Part shown: piece after piece, positions 43,259 through 51,667 of the stretch
Layout of the letters: every line of letters starts with the position of its first letter
Numbering within the stretch: position 1 is the first letter of the stretch
Assembly: GCA_019750135.1 (NCBI GenBank)
Contig: JAIEOV010000081.1
Span: 53,744 to 117,743, forward strand
Source of the DNA: Reyranella sp.
GTDB taxonomy: Bacteria > Pseudomonadota > Alphaproteobacteria > Reyranellales > Reyranellaceae
Length of the DNA: 64,000 nt
Reading direction: 5' to 3'
Position numbers and translations under genes: made by a program
The notes under the pieces: generated by a model
Databases searched by the model: none
What the model saw: only the letters and a program-made list of their open reading frames with translations
What the model was told of the DNA's origin: nothing

Positions 43259-43936
43259 CTAATTGTTGAAACCGACGAAGACCGTGGCTTCGGCGACGGA
43301 CTTTCGTTCCGATACGACGGCATTTGCCGGAAAGCTTTCATCGGGCCAGCCCAGCGCGATGCTTTTCATGATGACCTGATCGTCGGCTATTCCGGCGTGC
43401 TCGCGCACCACGGGCGATTGCATGATGCCCTGACTGTTGATCACCGCGCCCAGCCCGCGCGACCAGGCGGCATTGACCAAGGCAGTGGTCACGGCGCCGC
43501 AATCGAACGGCGTGTCGTCGCTGCCGTCCAGGACACGATCATAGGTCACGATCACGCATACCGGCGCGTCGAATTGACGGAAGCCGCGCAATACCCAGTC
43601 CTGGCGCCCGTCCTTGTCATCGCGCGCAATCCCCATGGCGGAGAACAATTGCTTGGCGACTCCGACCTGCCTCTCCCGGTGCCGACCTGAAAAGGCCTGA
43701 CCCGTCCGGAACTCGCGGGACTGCGGTATCCCGGCCACCATCCGTTCCGTGTTGCCGGCACGGATCCGATCCAGCGGTTCGCCGGTGATGATGTAGAAAT
43801 TCCAAGGCTGGGTATTCATGGACGACGGCGCGCGCATCGCCAGGCCGATGATTTCCTCGATCAGCGCCCTCGGTACCGGATCGGGCTTGTAGCCTCGGAT
43901 GCTCCGGCGACCGAGGATGACGTCATCGTACTGCAT
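43259..43936 (-). CDS. Nitroreductase family protein
   Basis: This 225-residue FMN enzyme begins MQYDDVILGRRSIRGYKPDPV and has APSSMNTQPWNFYIITG, the FMN-binding pattern, and a C-terminal region LGAVINSQGIMQSPVVREH with IALGWPDESFPAN. Members reduce nitroaromatics, quinones or enones using NAD(P)H. It is last in a minus-strand pair and converges with livF. Native substrate is unknown. Confidence 0.93.
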   Translation of the reverse strand: MQYDDVILGRRSIRGYKPDPVPRALIEEIIGLAMRAPSSMNTQPWNFYIITGEPLDRIRAGNTERMVAGIPQSREFRTGQAFSGRHRERQVGVAKQLFSAMGIARDDKDGRQDWVLRGFRQFDAPVCVIVTYDRVLDGSDDTPFDCGAVTTALVNAAWSRGLGAVINSQGIMQSPVVREHAGIADDQVIMKSIALGWPDESFPANAVVSERKSVAEATVFVGFNN

Positions 43937-44012
43937 GGTCTGGCGACTCTCCGGATGGCTCTGAACCGATGTGGGTTTTCACGCCTTCCCGGCGTCCGCG
44001 CAAGATCGACGG

Positions 44013-45320
44013 TTACGGCAGAGCCTGGTCGAGGCCGACGACCGGAAGGCTCGCCGGGCCCGGTCGCCGGTCGGCGAGCAGACGCCGGGCCTCCGCATCG
44101 CGTCCGGCGTTCAGGTAGGCCCGCAACAACGTCGCTTCCACCAGGTCGACCTGAGCGCGGCTGCCGCCCATGCGTTCCCGTTCGGGCAGCATGGGTACGA
44201 TCAGGTCGATTGCCGTATCATGATCGCCCCGCTGGAAGGCCGCGAAGGCGCGCGCCACTGTGGGGATCGTCGAGCCGGAAGGATAGCGGCCGGCTTCCAC
44301 CAGCTCCTCGATGGCCTTCACCCAGGCCTCCAACGCCGCGTCGTTGCCGTCGGCGGCAAAGGCGAGCGCGACATGCCAATCGGCGAGCGAAAAGCCCGGA
44401 CGGGGAATTTTTTCTCGCGCGTAGTCCTGGAGCTTCGCCCAGCGCGCGTGATCGCGGGGATGGCCCGCCAGTTCCGCGCGCCACAGAAACGAGGAGGAAT
44501 CCGAGAGTTTCTGATGCACCGCGCCGCGATGATCGTCCGCCGAGAAGGCGTCGTTGTAGAGCTGAAGCCCCGCCTCCAGATTGCCGGCGTGCAACTCGAA
44601 CAAGCCAAGGTGCCAGTTCAGGTGGCCGAACAACCCGCCATTGCGATCGTAGGACGGCAGCCACTCCCGCATGAAAGCGATGCCGGCGTCGCGCTCGCCG
44701 GTTTCATAACAGAGATGGGCGAAGGCGTGGGCGCCATAGGCGTTGCGGCGAACCTGGGCCAGGGACCGCTCTATCTTGGCGCGCGCCGCGTCGTGCTCGC
44801 CGATTTCCGATAGCGCCATGCCGTGATGGGCCTCGAACCACCAATCCTCGCCGTAGTGCGGGGCGAGCGGGCCGAGAAAATCGACCAGGCCCTGTTCCCG
44901 GCCAGGCAGGCCGGACATCCCGATCAACCCGCCCTGATTGGCGGCCAGGCTCAGCACCAACGCGTCGCGCGGCCAAGTGTCGACATGGACGCGGATCGCG
45001 GCCAGCGCCGCGACGGCCTGGCCGGCAAACAGATGACGAAAGACTTCGATGTGGCTGCGCTCTCGCGCCGAGCCTCCGTCATCGAGGGACAGTGCAGTGG
45101 CGAAGGACTCGCGCATGGCCGCGAGATTGCCCGCGAGCTGAAAGGCACGGGCCTTGCCGATATGGGCGAGGGCGAAACCGGGATCGGCGGCGATGGCGCG
45201 CTCAAAGGACGAGGCGGCGCCTGGATAGACGGTCAGCAGAAGGTCGACGCCTTCAATGTAGGCGTCGCGCGCGGCGCCGACGGTGGTGGATACGGCCAAG
45301 CCGTAGCGGTCCGTCAGCAT
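44013..45320 (-). CDS. TTC38-like tetratricopeptide repeat protein
   Basis: This 435-residue all-helical protein begins MLTDRYGLAVSTTVGAARDAYIEGVDLLL and has FERAIAADPGFALAHIGKARAFQLAGN and further TPR-like helix pairs through the chain, the arrangement of proteins related to tetratricopeptide repeat protein 38. AGGAG lies upstream of the ATG at 45320. No catalytic site is expected; it may be a scaffold. It precedes the nitroreductase by 76 bases on the same strand. Confidence 0.85.
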   Translation of the reverse strand: MLTDRYGLAVSTTVGAARDAYIEGVDLLLTVYPGAASSFERAIAADPGFALAHIGKARAFQLAGNLAAMRESFATALSLDDGGSARERSHIEVFRHLFAGQAVAALAAIRVHVDTWPRDALVLSLAANQGGLIGMSGLPGREQGLVDFLGPLAPHYGEDWWFEAHHGMALSEIGEHDAARAKIERSLAQVRRNAYGAHAFAHLCYETGERDAGIAFMREWLPSYDRNGGLFGHLNWHLGLFELHAGNLEAGLQLYNDAFSADDHRGAVHQKLSDSSSFLWRAELAGHPRDHARWAKLQDYAREKIPRPGFSLADWHVALAFAADGNDAALEAWVKAIEELVEAGRYPSGSTIPTVARAFAAFQRGDHDTAIDLIVPMLPERERMGGSRAQVDLVEATLLRAYLNAGRDAEARRLLADRRPGPASLPVVGLDQALP

Positions 45321-45433
45321 GTCGCCACTCCTGCGCCCGGCGCTCCCGAAATACCCATCGATCGTGAGAGTGCGCCGGGGGCCCAGGGCTTTCAAGGTGC
45401 GGGAGGCGAATCGAGACGCTGAGCTTCATCGGA

Positions 45434-45458
45434 TGAAGAGCCGCCATCTCGCGGTGTA
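45434..45458. repeat. 25-bp direct repeat, right copy
   Basis: This matches the end of livF at 43227-43251 in 24 of 25 positions and, read from 45433, would encode MKSRHLAV and a stop. It lies 10 bases before the DUF2332 start, where a livF 3' end is not otherwise expected. Confidence 0.8.
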
Positions 45459-45468
45459 AGGTGGCGGG

Positions 45469-46455
45469 ATGTCCGAGGCACCGGATGAGCTGGCCCGTCT
45501 GGCCAGGCGCTATCGTACTTTCGCGGCTGACGAGGCCCAGGGAGTCTCGCCGCACTACGAGCGCCTGACCCAGGAAATCGCCGAGTCGGGCGTCATCCTG
45601 CGCTTCCTGCTCGACCTCCCGGCGCCGCGTCGCCAGCCGAACCTGCTCCTGGGGGCGGCGACGCTGGTCGCCGGGCGGCCACCCGATATCGCGTCGCTGA
45701 CGGACATGGTCGCAAGCCGAGCCGAGAAGCTGCGTGCCGTGATGCTCCGGCGCACGACGCAGACCAACGAGCCCGCCCGCTGCGCTGTGCTGTTGCCGCT
45801 GCTGGCGGCCTTGCCGCAGCCTCTGGCGCTCATCGAAGTGGGCGCGTCGGCGGGGCTTTGCCTGCTGCCCGACCGCTACGGCTACGATTTTGGCGAGGCG
45901 CGTCTCGCCCCGGCCGATCCCGCCGCGCCCGTGTTCCGCTGTGCCGTGACAGGCCCGGCGCCGTTGCCGACCGCGCTGCCGCGCGTCACCTGGCGCGCCG
46001 GCCTCGACCTCAATCCGCTCGATGTCGCCTCCGACGAGGACACCGCGTGGCTGGAAGCGCTGATCTGGCCGGAACAGGACGAGCGCCGCCGCAACCTGCG
46101 GGCCGCCCTCGCCGTGGCGCGCCGCGATCCGCCGCGCGTCGTGCGCGGCGACCTTCTGCACGATCTCCGGCCGTTGATGGTCGAAGCACCGGCTGATGCC
46201 ACGCTCGTGGTCTTCCATGCCGCCGTATTGGCTTACGTGACGCCTCCCGAGGCACGTCAGCCCTTCGTCGACACGGTGCGTGGATCCCGCGCGGTCTGGA
46301 TCAGCAACGAGGCGCCGCGGGTCTTCCCAGATATCGCCGCGCGGGCAGCCCAGCCTGCGCCGCACTGGCGGTTTCTGTTGGCGGTCGATGGCGAGCCAAG
46401 AGCCTGGACCGGCCCTCATGGACAGTCGCTGGAGTGGTTCGGACGCATTGCTTAG
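45469..46455 (+). CDS. DUF2332 family protein
   Basis: This 328-residue protein matches DUF2332: ELARLARRYRTFAADEAQGVSPHYERL at the start, ALIEVGASAGLCLLPDRYGYDF, and the end motif with ATLVVFHAAVLAYV. The EVGASAGL motif resembles an S-adenosylmethionine-type nucleotide-binding loop, so a methyltransferase-like fold is possible, but no function is known. Its TAG stop overlaps the facing MAPEG remnant stop by two bases. Confidence 0.88.
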   Translation: MSEAPDELARLARRYRTFAADEAQGVSPHYERLTQEIAESGVILRFLLDLPAPRRQPNLLLGAATLVAGRPPDIASLTDMVASRAEKLRAVMLRRTTQTNEPARCAVLLPLLAALPQPLALIEVGASAGLCLLPDRYGYDFGEARLAPADPAAPVFRCAVTGPAPLPTALPRVTWRAGLDLNPLDVASDEDTAWLEALIWPEQDERRRNLRAALAVARRDPPRVVRGDLLHDLRPLMVEAPADATLVVFHAAVLAYVTPPEARQPFVDTVRGSRAVWISNEAPRVFPDIAARAAQPAPHWRFLLAVDGEPRAWTGPHGQSLEWFGRIA

Positions 46456-46805
46456 CCGGGCCACGCCCACAGCAGCTGGAAGGCGACGATCATCTGCGCG
46501 ACGAAGCCGCCCGTGAACGCGAGCGTGCGCAGCCACGGCAGGCCAAGAGTGTAGGTGATCGCATGAAGCACCCGCGACCACAGGTACAGCGAACCGGCCA
46601 GCGCCGTCGCCGATGTGCTGATACCCAGTGCATGGGCGGTCAGGACCAGGGCGGCAAAGACCGCCAGGTTCTCGATCGCATTGGCGTGCGCCGCGCGCAG
46701 ACGCTCGGCCCATGGCGCCAGTGGCGGCGGATCGACCGGATAGCCCACCGTCGCTGCGATGCCGCGCACGGCGTCGAGGGGCACATGCGCGATTTCATCG
46801 AGCAC
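46452..46805 (-). pseudogene. MAPEG family membrane protein, 5' truncated
   Basis: Residues from about DAVRGIAATVGYPVDPPPLAPWAERLRAAHANAIENL onward, then three hydrophobic helices, match the MAPEG (membrane-associated eicosanoid/glutathione metabolism) family. The first transmembrane helix that should precede it is missing; instead the N-terminal codons MLDEIAHVP are antisense to an isochorismatase-type remnant. The gene therefore lost its promoter and first helix. A shortened product could still be made from the ATG at 46805, but I call it a pseudogene. Confidence 0.7.
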
Positions 46806-46982
46806 GGCTTCGAGGTCGCGATGGTGCGCGATGCCACGGCCGACGCCCGCAACGAGGAAGGCGATGGCTACGCGGCAGCGCTCACCAACTGGCGCTTCAT
46901 GGCGTATGCGCTGTGGTCGACGGCAGAAGCCGTCGCGCGAATCGAAGCCACCGGCGCGGTCGCGGTGCCGGTCGCTGCCTGA
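46773..46982 (+). pseudogene. 3' fragment of an isochorismatase-family cysteine hydrolase
   Basis: The plus strand encodes 69 residues beginning VEGHMRDFIEHGFEVAMVRDATADA and containing GDGYAAALTNWRFMAYALWSTAEAVARIEA before a stop. This is the C-terminal third of isochorismatase-like hydrolases, starting just at the position of the active-site Cys loop. There is no start codon, no ribosome binding site and the catalytic Asp-Lys-Cys residues are absent, so it is a remnant. Its left end meets the truncated MAPEG gene, with about 30 bases read in both. Confidence 0.7.
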
Positions 46983-47070
46983 CGGCCGTCAAAGGCGCCG
47001 GACAAAGCACACGCTTGGTTTTGCGGTCGTCCTGGGGTAGCTCGGTCGGTACTACCCCGGGGAGCATGTA

Positions 47071-48210
47071 ATGAAGATCACCGACGTCGCCTGCCATATT
47101 TTGCAATGCAAGGTCGACAAGCCGTTCGTGTCGGCGCGTGGCTGGGTCTACGGCACGCGCTCGTCCTGCGTCGTCGAGATTTCGACCGACGAGGGCATCA
47201 CGGGCTGGGGCGAGTGCTACGGGCCGTCGGCCGTCGCCAAGACCTTCATCGAAACCCAGTACAAGGCGCGCGTGGTCGGCCGCGATCCGTTCGACGTCGA
47301 GGCGATCTGGGAGGATCTCTACAATCGCATAAAAGATTACGGCACGACCGGCATGGCGATCTCGGCCATCTCCGGCATCGACATCGCGCTGTGGGACATC
47401 ATGGGCCGCGCCGTCGGCAAACCGGTGCACAAGCTGATCGGCGGCGCCTATCGCAGCGAGGTCGTGCCCTACGCCACCGGCCTCTATTTCATCGACATGA
47501 ACCGGCTGGTCGAGGAGGCCGTCGAGGAGGCGCTGGCATTCAAGAACGACGGCTTCCGCGCCATCAAGATGAAGATCGGCCTGGGCGACATGAAGCTCGA
47601 TGCCAGGCGCGTCGCGGCCGTGCGCCAGGCGATCGGGCCCGACGTGCAGCTCGCGGTCGACGCCAATCACTGCTTCACGGTGCCCAACGCCATCAAGCTC
47701 GGCCGCATGCTGGAGGAGCACGACATAATGTGGTTCGAGGAGCCGATCAGCCCGGAGGACCACGACGGCTATGTCGAGGTGACGCGGGCGCTCGACATGG
47801 CGGTGGCCGGGGGCGAGAACGATTTCACGCGCTGGGGCTTCCGCGACGTCATCGCCAGGAAGGCGATGGACATCGTCCAGCCCGATCTCTGCGCCGCCGG
47901 CGGCTTCTCGGAGTGCCGCAAGATCGCAACCTTGGCCAGCGCCTTCGGCGTCGAATGCGTGCCGCACGCCTGGGGCTCGGCGATCGGGCTCGCGGCGACG
48001 GTGCAGTTCCTGGCGGCTCTGCCCGACCAGCCGCCCGCCTTCCGCCCGATGCCGCCGATGCTGGAATTCGAGCAGACGCCCAACCCGCTGCGCGATCAGC
48101 TCGCACAGGAGCCGATCGAGCAGAAGAAAGGGATCGTGACGGTGCCGACGGGCCCGGGGCTGGGTATCGAGATCGATCGCGACGTGCTGAAGAAGTACAA
48201 GGTGGCTTAG
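47071..48210 (+). CDS. Enolase-superfamily enzyme, galactarolactone cycloisomerase-like
   Basis: This 379-residue protein is a mandelate racemase/muconate lactonizing enzyme. Base Lys are in AIKMKIGLGD, metal ligands in LAVDANH, MWFEEPIS and VAGGEND, and the second acid/base His is in VPHAWGSAIG. SGIDIALWDIMGRAVG and the tail PTGPGLGIEIDRDVLKKY closely resemble D-galactarolactone cycloisomerase of Agrobacterium, which suggests action on a sugar-acid lactone. GGGGAGC lies just before the ATG. Neighbouring genes do not confirm the pathway. Confidence 0.85.
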   Translation: MKITDVACHILQCKVDKPFVSARGWVYGTRSSCVVEISTDEGITGWGECYGPSAVAKTFIETQYKARVVGRDPFDVEAIWEDLYNRIKDYGTTGMAISAISGIDIALWDIMGRAVGKPVHKLIGGAYRSEVVPYATGLYFIDMNRLVEEAVEEALAFKNDGFRAIKMKIGLGDMKLDARRVAAVRQAIGPDVQLAVDANHCFTVPNAIKLGRMLEEHDIMWFEEPISPEDHDGYVEVTRALDMAVAGGENDFTRWGFRDVIARKAMDIVQPDLCAAGGFSECRKIATLASAFGVECVPHAWGSAIGLAATVQFLAALPDQPPAFRPMPPMLEFEQTPNPLRDQLAQEPIEQKKGIVTVPTGPGLGIEIDRDVLKKYKVA

Positions 48211-48220
48211 TCAGCAACGC

Positions 48221-48316
48221 TGTCATCCCGAGCGCAGCGCCTGCCCTGAGCGCAGCCGAAGGGAGGGACCTTTCCTGTGGCCTAAAGGCCCCTCGGGCTT
48301 CGCCCTCGGGGTGACA
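48221..48316. repeat. TGTCATCCCGAG-type dispersed repeat
   Basis: A 96-base element starts TGTCATCCCGAGCGCAGCG and ends CCCTCGGGGTGACA, so its ends are inverted complements (TGTCA-CCCCGAG). An inner hairpin, CCTCGGGCTTCGCCCTCGGG region, is present. This kind of element is scattered in many proteobacterial genomes. It fills the gap between two enolase-superfamily genes. Confidence 0.75.
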
Positions 48317-48332
48317 GAGGGAGCGAGCATCA

Positions 48333-49469
48333 ATGAAAATCGTCGACGTCAAAGCCTACCCCACCTCCTTCCGCGTGCCGAAGGAGCAGCAGGTGTCGCT
48401 GGGCATCGGCACCATGACCAAGCGCGACTGCGTCATGGTCAAGGTGACGACCGAGGACGGCATCGTCGGATGGGGCGAGAGCCATCACGCGCGTTCGCCG
48501 GGCAGCATCGGCCATCTGATCAACACCACGCTGAAAGGTTTCGTCGTCGGCATGGACGCCACCGACACGGTCGGCATCTGGGCGCGGATCTACAAGTTCC
48601 AGCTCGGCAGCCACGGCATGGGCGCGGCCACCGCCATGGCGATGAGCGGCATCGACCAAGCGCTGTGGGACATCAAGGGCAAGGCCGTCGGCTGGCCGCT
48701 CTACAAGCTCTTGGGCGGCACCAACAAGCCGGTGCCGGCCTATGCCGGCGGCATCTCGCTCGGCTACCAGGCGCCCGATTCGCTGGTCGCCGAGGCCGTG
48801 CCCATGGTCGAGGCGGGCTACCGCGCGCTGAAGCTCCGCATCGGCGACACTGTCGACAAGGACATCCAGCGCATGACGGCGATCCGCCGCCACTTTCCCG
48901 ACATCGCCATCCTGACCGACGCCAACACCGGCTACAGCGTGGCCGACGTGCGCCGCGTCATGCCGGCGATGGACGAGCTCGACATCGCTTGGCTGGAGGA
49001 ACCATTCCCGGCGCACGACCATCGCTCCTACGCCATGGCCAAGGGCTTTGGCCGCACGCCGCTGGCGGCCGGCGAGAACCACTACACGCGCTTCGAGTTC
49101 CATCGCGTGATCGAGGACGGCAATATCAGCATCCTGCAGCCCGACCTCTCCAAGAGCGGCGGCATCACCGAGGTGCAGCGCATCGCTGCCGCGGCCTCGA
49201 TGTGGAAGCTGCCGGTCCATCCGCACAGCTCCATGACCGGCCTCAACCATGCCGTCTCGATCCACTTCCTGGCCTCGATCGACAACGGCGGATATTTCGA
49301 GGCCGACCTGTCGGTGGCCAACAAGTTCCGCGACGAGCTGGGCAGCGAGCCGTGGAAGATCGGCCCGGACGGCTGCGTGCGGCCGCTGGAAAAGCCTGGA
49401 ATCGGCGTGGAAATCGACGAAAAGTTCCTGCTGGCCCACCCGGTGATCGAAGGGCCGGGCTACGTGTAG
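48333..49469 (+). CDS. Mandelate racemase/muconate lactonizing family enzyme
   Basis: This 378-residue protein is a second enolase-superfamily member. The catalytic loop reads ALKLRIGD, so the second Lys of the common K-x-K is Arg. Metal ligands are in LTDANTGY, WLEEPFPAHD and AAGENHYTR, and the His is in VHPHSSMTG. SGIDQALWDIKGKAVG is a family signature. It is only modestly similar to the preceding gene, so the two are not a recent duplication. The reaction, racemisation or dehydration of a hydroxy acid, cannot be decided. Confidence 0.88.
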   Translation: MKIVDVKAYPTSFRVPKEQQVSLGIGTMTKRDCVMVKVTTEDGIVGWGESHHARSPGSIGHLINTTLKGFVVGMDATDTVGIWARIYKFQLGSHGMGAATAMAMSGIDQALWDIKGKAVGWPLYKLLGGTNKPVPAYAGGISLGYQAPDSLVAEAVPMVEAGYRALKLRIGDTVDKDIQRMTAIRRHFPDIAILTDANTGYSVADVRRVMPAMDELDIAWLEEPFPAHDHRSYAMAKGFGRTPLAAGENHYTRFEFHRVIEDGNISILQPDLSKSGGITEVQRIAAAASMWKLPVHPHSSMTGLNHAVSIHFLASIDNGGYFEADLSVANKFRDELGSEPWKIGPDGCVRPLEKPGIGVEIDEKFLLAHPVIEGPGYV

Positions 49470-49636
49470 AGCGGCTTCAACAAGCGTCAGGGGGAGGCGT
49501 GGCGACGGCACTGTATGAACGGTCGGTCACCCTATGGGGCATTTTTATGGCGGTGCAGCTGGTGTGACGAAACTCACATAAAGCCGGGGCCAGCCCCCGT
49601 ACTGATCCTCGCGAACGGGCCCATAGGAGGGAGCCT

Positions 49637-49885
49637 ATGAATGCGAGTGCAGTGCTAGCCAATCTACTCCGCCTGCGTGTCAACGAAGCGCGCATGGCCT
49701 CCGAGCTTCATGAGGCCGACCAGCCGGTCCGCCTGCTGCCGGTGCTCCAGCCCGACGAGCTGCCGCCGGAGTTCGAGGACGTCGTGCAGATCCAGGTCCT
49801 CGGTTACCGCGAGCGCCTGACCTTGCTGCATGGCCGCCGCCTGCGCGTGCTCGACCCCGTGTGGACGCTGGTCCCGAGGCACTGA
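49637..49885 (+). CDS. Small hypothetical protein
   Basis: An 82-residue frame, beginning MNASAVLANLLRLRVNEARM and ending VLDPVWTLVPRH, has an excellent ribosome binding site, AGGAGGGAGCCT, before the ATG. It is leucine-, arginine- and valine-rich with no signal peptide or membrane helix and no family I recognise. It ends 16 bases before the facing GMC oxidoreductase gene. Confidence 0.6.
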   Translation: MNASAVLANLLRLRVNEARMASELHEADQPVRLLPVLQPDELPPEFEDVVQIQVLGYRERLTLLHGRRLRVLDPVWTLVPRH

Positions 49886-49901
49886 GGCCAGGTCGCCGCG
49901 A

Positions 49902-51500
49902 TCAGGCCGCCTGGATCAAGTCGGCGGCCTTCTCTGCGATCATGTTGGTGGCCGCGTAGGTGTTGCCCGACACCATGCGCGGCATGCACGAGGCATCGGC
50001 AACCCGGAGTCCTTCCAGGCCGATGACCTTCATGCTCAGCGGATCGATCACCGCCATCGGGTCCGTACCGAGCTTGCACGTTCCCACGGGATGATAGGTC
50101 GTCGAGCCTGTGGCCCGGGCATGGGCCATGAGCTGCTCGTCGGTCTGCACCTCCGGCCCCGGGAAGTTCTCGCAGATCACATGATCGGCGAGCGGCGGCG
50201 TGGCCAGCAGGCGGCGCAAATACTTCATCGCCGCCAACAGCGCATCGCGATCGGTCTGGACTGCCAGGTAATTCGGCTGGATCTCGGGCTTGGCCGTGGG
50301 ATCCGCCGACACTGCCGCCACATGGCCGGTGCTCTCCGGCCGAAGCTGCGAGGCGCCCAAGGTCATGCCGGGTACGGTGTCGAGCTCGCTCGTGCCGTAG
50401 CGTCCGGCGCCGTAGCTCGCCGGCGCGAAGTAGAGCTGCATGTCGGGCGTCTCGAGGCCCGGCCGCGTCTTGAAGTAGCCGCCCGCGTGGCTGGGGCTCG
50501 AGGCCAGAAGACCCTTGCGCGTGAAGGCGTAGCGCAGGACCTCGACGACCAGCGGCAATCCGCGGCTGCGTTCGTTCAGCGAGCCCGACCCTTTCACCAA
50601 GGCGGAGACGCGCACGGCGTAGTGGTCGCGGAAGTTGCGGCCGACGCCGGGCAGGGCGTGCTTCACCGCCACGCCGATGGCGCCGAGATCCTCGCCATTG
50701 CCGATGCCCGAGATCTGCAACAGCTGCGGCGAGTTGATGGCGCCGCCGCTCAGGATGACGTCGCGCCGCGCCTTGATGCTGCGGCTCTGGCCGTCCTGCC
50801 GATAAGTGATGCCGGTGGCGCGCTTGCCGTCGAGATCGACCCGCTCGACCAGGGCATGGGTGATGACCTTGAGATTCTGCCGGGCGAGGATCGGCCGCAG
50901 ATAGGCATCGACCGGGCTCCAGCGCCGGCCCTTGTGCATCATCTGCTGGTACAGCAGCGTGCCTTCCTGGTCGCCGCCGTTGTAGTCGGGCGTGCGCTTC
51001 AGCCCCAGCGCCTCGTTGGCCGCCATGAAGGCAAAGCAGAGCGAGTGCGGATCTTGCTGGTCCTCGATGCGCAATGGGCCCGAGCGGCCGCGCACGTCGT
51101 CCGCGCCACCGATGCGCGATTCGGCGCGCTTGAAGTAGGGCAGCACGTCGGTCCATGACCAGCCGCGGCAGCCGAGCTGCGCCCACATGTCGTAGTCGGC
51201 CGCCTGGCCGCGCACATAGAGATGGCCGTTGATCGAGCCCGAGCCGCCCAAGACCTTGCCGCGCGGGAATTTTATGCGGCGGTTGTCGATGTGCGGGCCG
51301 GGCGCGGTCTCGTAGCCCCAGTTGAGCTTGTCGTCGTAGACGGTCTTGTTGAAGCCGGCCGGGACCTTGATCCAGATGTGGTTGTCCTTGCCGCCGGCCT
51401 CGACGACGGCGACGGTGTTCTTGCCCGATTCGGAAAGCCGGTTGGCCAGCACGCACCCCGCTGCGCCGGCGCCGACGATCACGTAGTCGAATACTTCCAC
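49902..51500 (-). CDS. GMC family oxidoreductase (choline dehydrogenase-like)
   Basis: This 532-residue FAD enzyme has the N-terminal dinucleotide fold FDYVIVGAGAAGCVLANRLSE, GMC signature 1 in GKVLGGSGSINGHLYVRG, signature 2 in SGGAINSPQLLQISGIG, and the C-terminal TTYHPVGTCKLG with the active-site His and the second region VSGNTYAATNMIAEKA. It oxidises an alcohol or choline-like substrate. The GTG at 51500 is chosen because GGGAG lies 8 bases upstream; the frame is open to 51596 but that part belongs to a dispersed repeat. It is downstream of aspartate dehydrogenase on the same strand. Confidence 0.93.
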   Translation of the reverse strand: MEVFDYVIVGAGAAGCVLANRLSESGKNTVAVVEAGGKDNHIWIKVPAGFNKTVYDDKLNWGYETAPGPHIDNRRIKFPRGKVLGGSGSINGHLYVRGQAADYDMWAQLGCRGWSWTDVLPYFKRAESRIGGADDVRGRSGPLRIEDQQDPHSLCFAFMAANEALGLKRTPDYNGGDQEGTLLYQQMMHKGRRWSPVDAYLRPILARQNLKVITHALVERVDLDGKRATGITYRQDGQSRSIKARRDVILSGGAINSPQLLQISGIGNGEDLGAIGVAVKHALPGVGRNFRDHYAVRVSALVKGSGSLNERSRGLPLVVEVLRYAFTRKGLLASSPSHAGGYFKTRPGLETPDMQLYFAPASYGAGRYGTSELDTVPGMTLGASQLRPESTGHVAAVSADPTAKPEIQPNYLAVQTDRDALLAAMKYLRRLLATPPLADHVICENFPGPEVQTDEQLMAHARATGSTTYHPVGTCKLGTDPMAVIDPLSMKVIGLEGLRVADASCMPRMVSGNTYAATNMIAEKAADLIQAA

Positions 51501-51545
51501 GATCGTTCTCCCTGATCCGTCGTCCCGACCGGACACACTCATATT

Positions 51546-51640
51546 CCTCTCCCCGCTAGGGGGAGAGAGGCTAGGAGAGGGGGCGTCGAAGGCCATCTGT
51601 AACCCCCTCTCCCAACCTCTCCCCCTAGCGGGGGAGAGGG
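51546..51640. repeat. Inverted pair of CTCTCCCC-GCTAGGGGGAGAG repeats
   Basis: Two about 37-base copies face each other: CCTCTCCCCGCTAGGGGGAGAG... at 51546-51582 and its near complement at 51603-51640, separated by about 20 bases. Each copy also folds on itself around CTAG. A related single copy lies at 55348-55381. This palindrome type is common in alphaproteobacterial intergenic DNA. Here it occupies the gap between aspartate dehydrogenase and the GMC gene. Confidence 0.8.
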
Positions 51641-51667
51641 AGCATGAACGGCGCGCTCACTCACTCC

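Noticed and set aside
46434..46772. Upstream extension of the isochorismatase fragment frame
   Set aside because: Residues before position 46773 show no isochorismatase pattern and are antisense to the MAPEG body, so they are not part of that gene.
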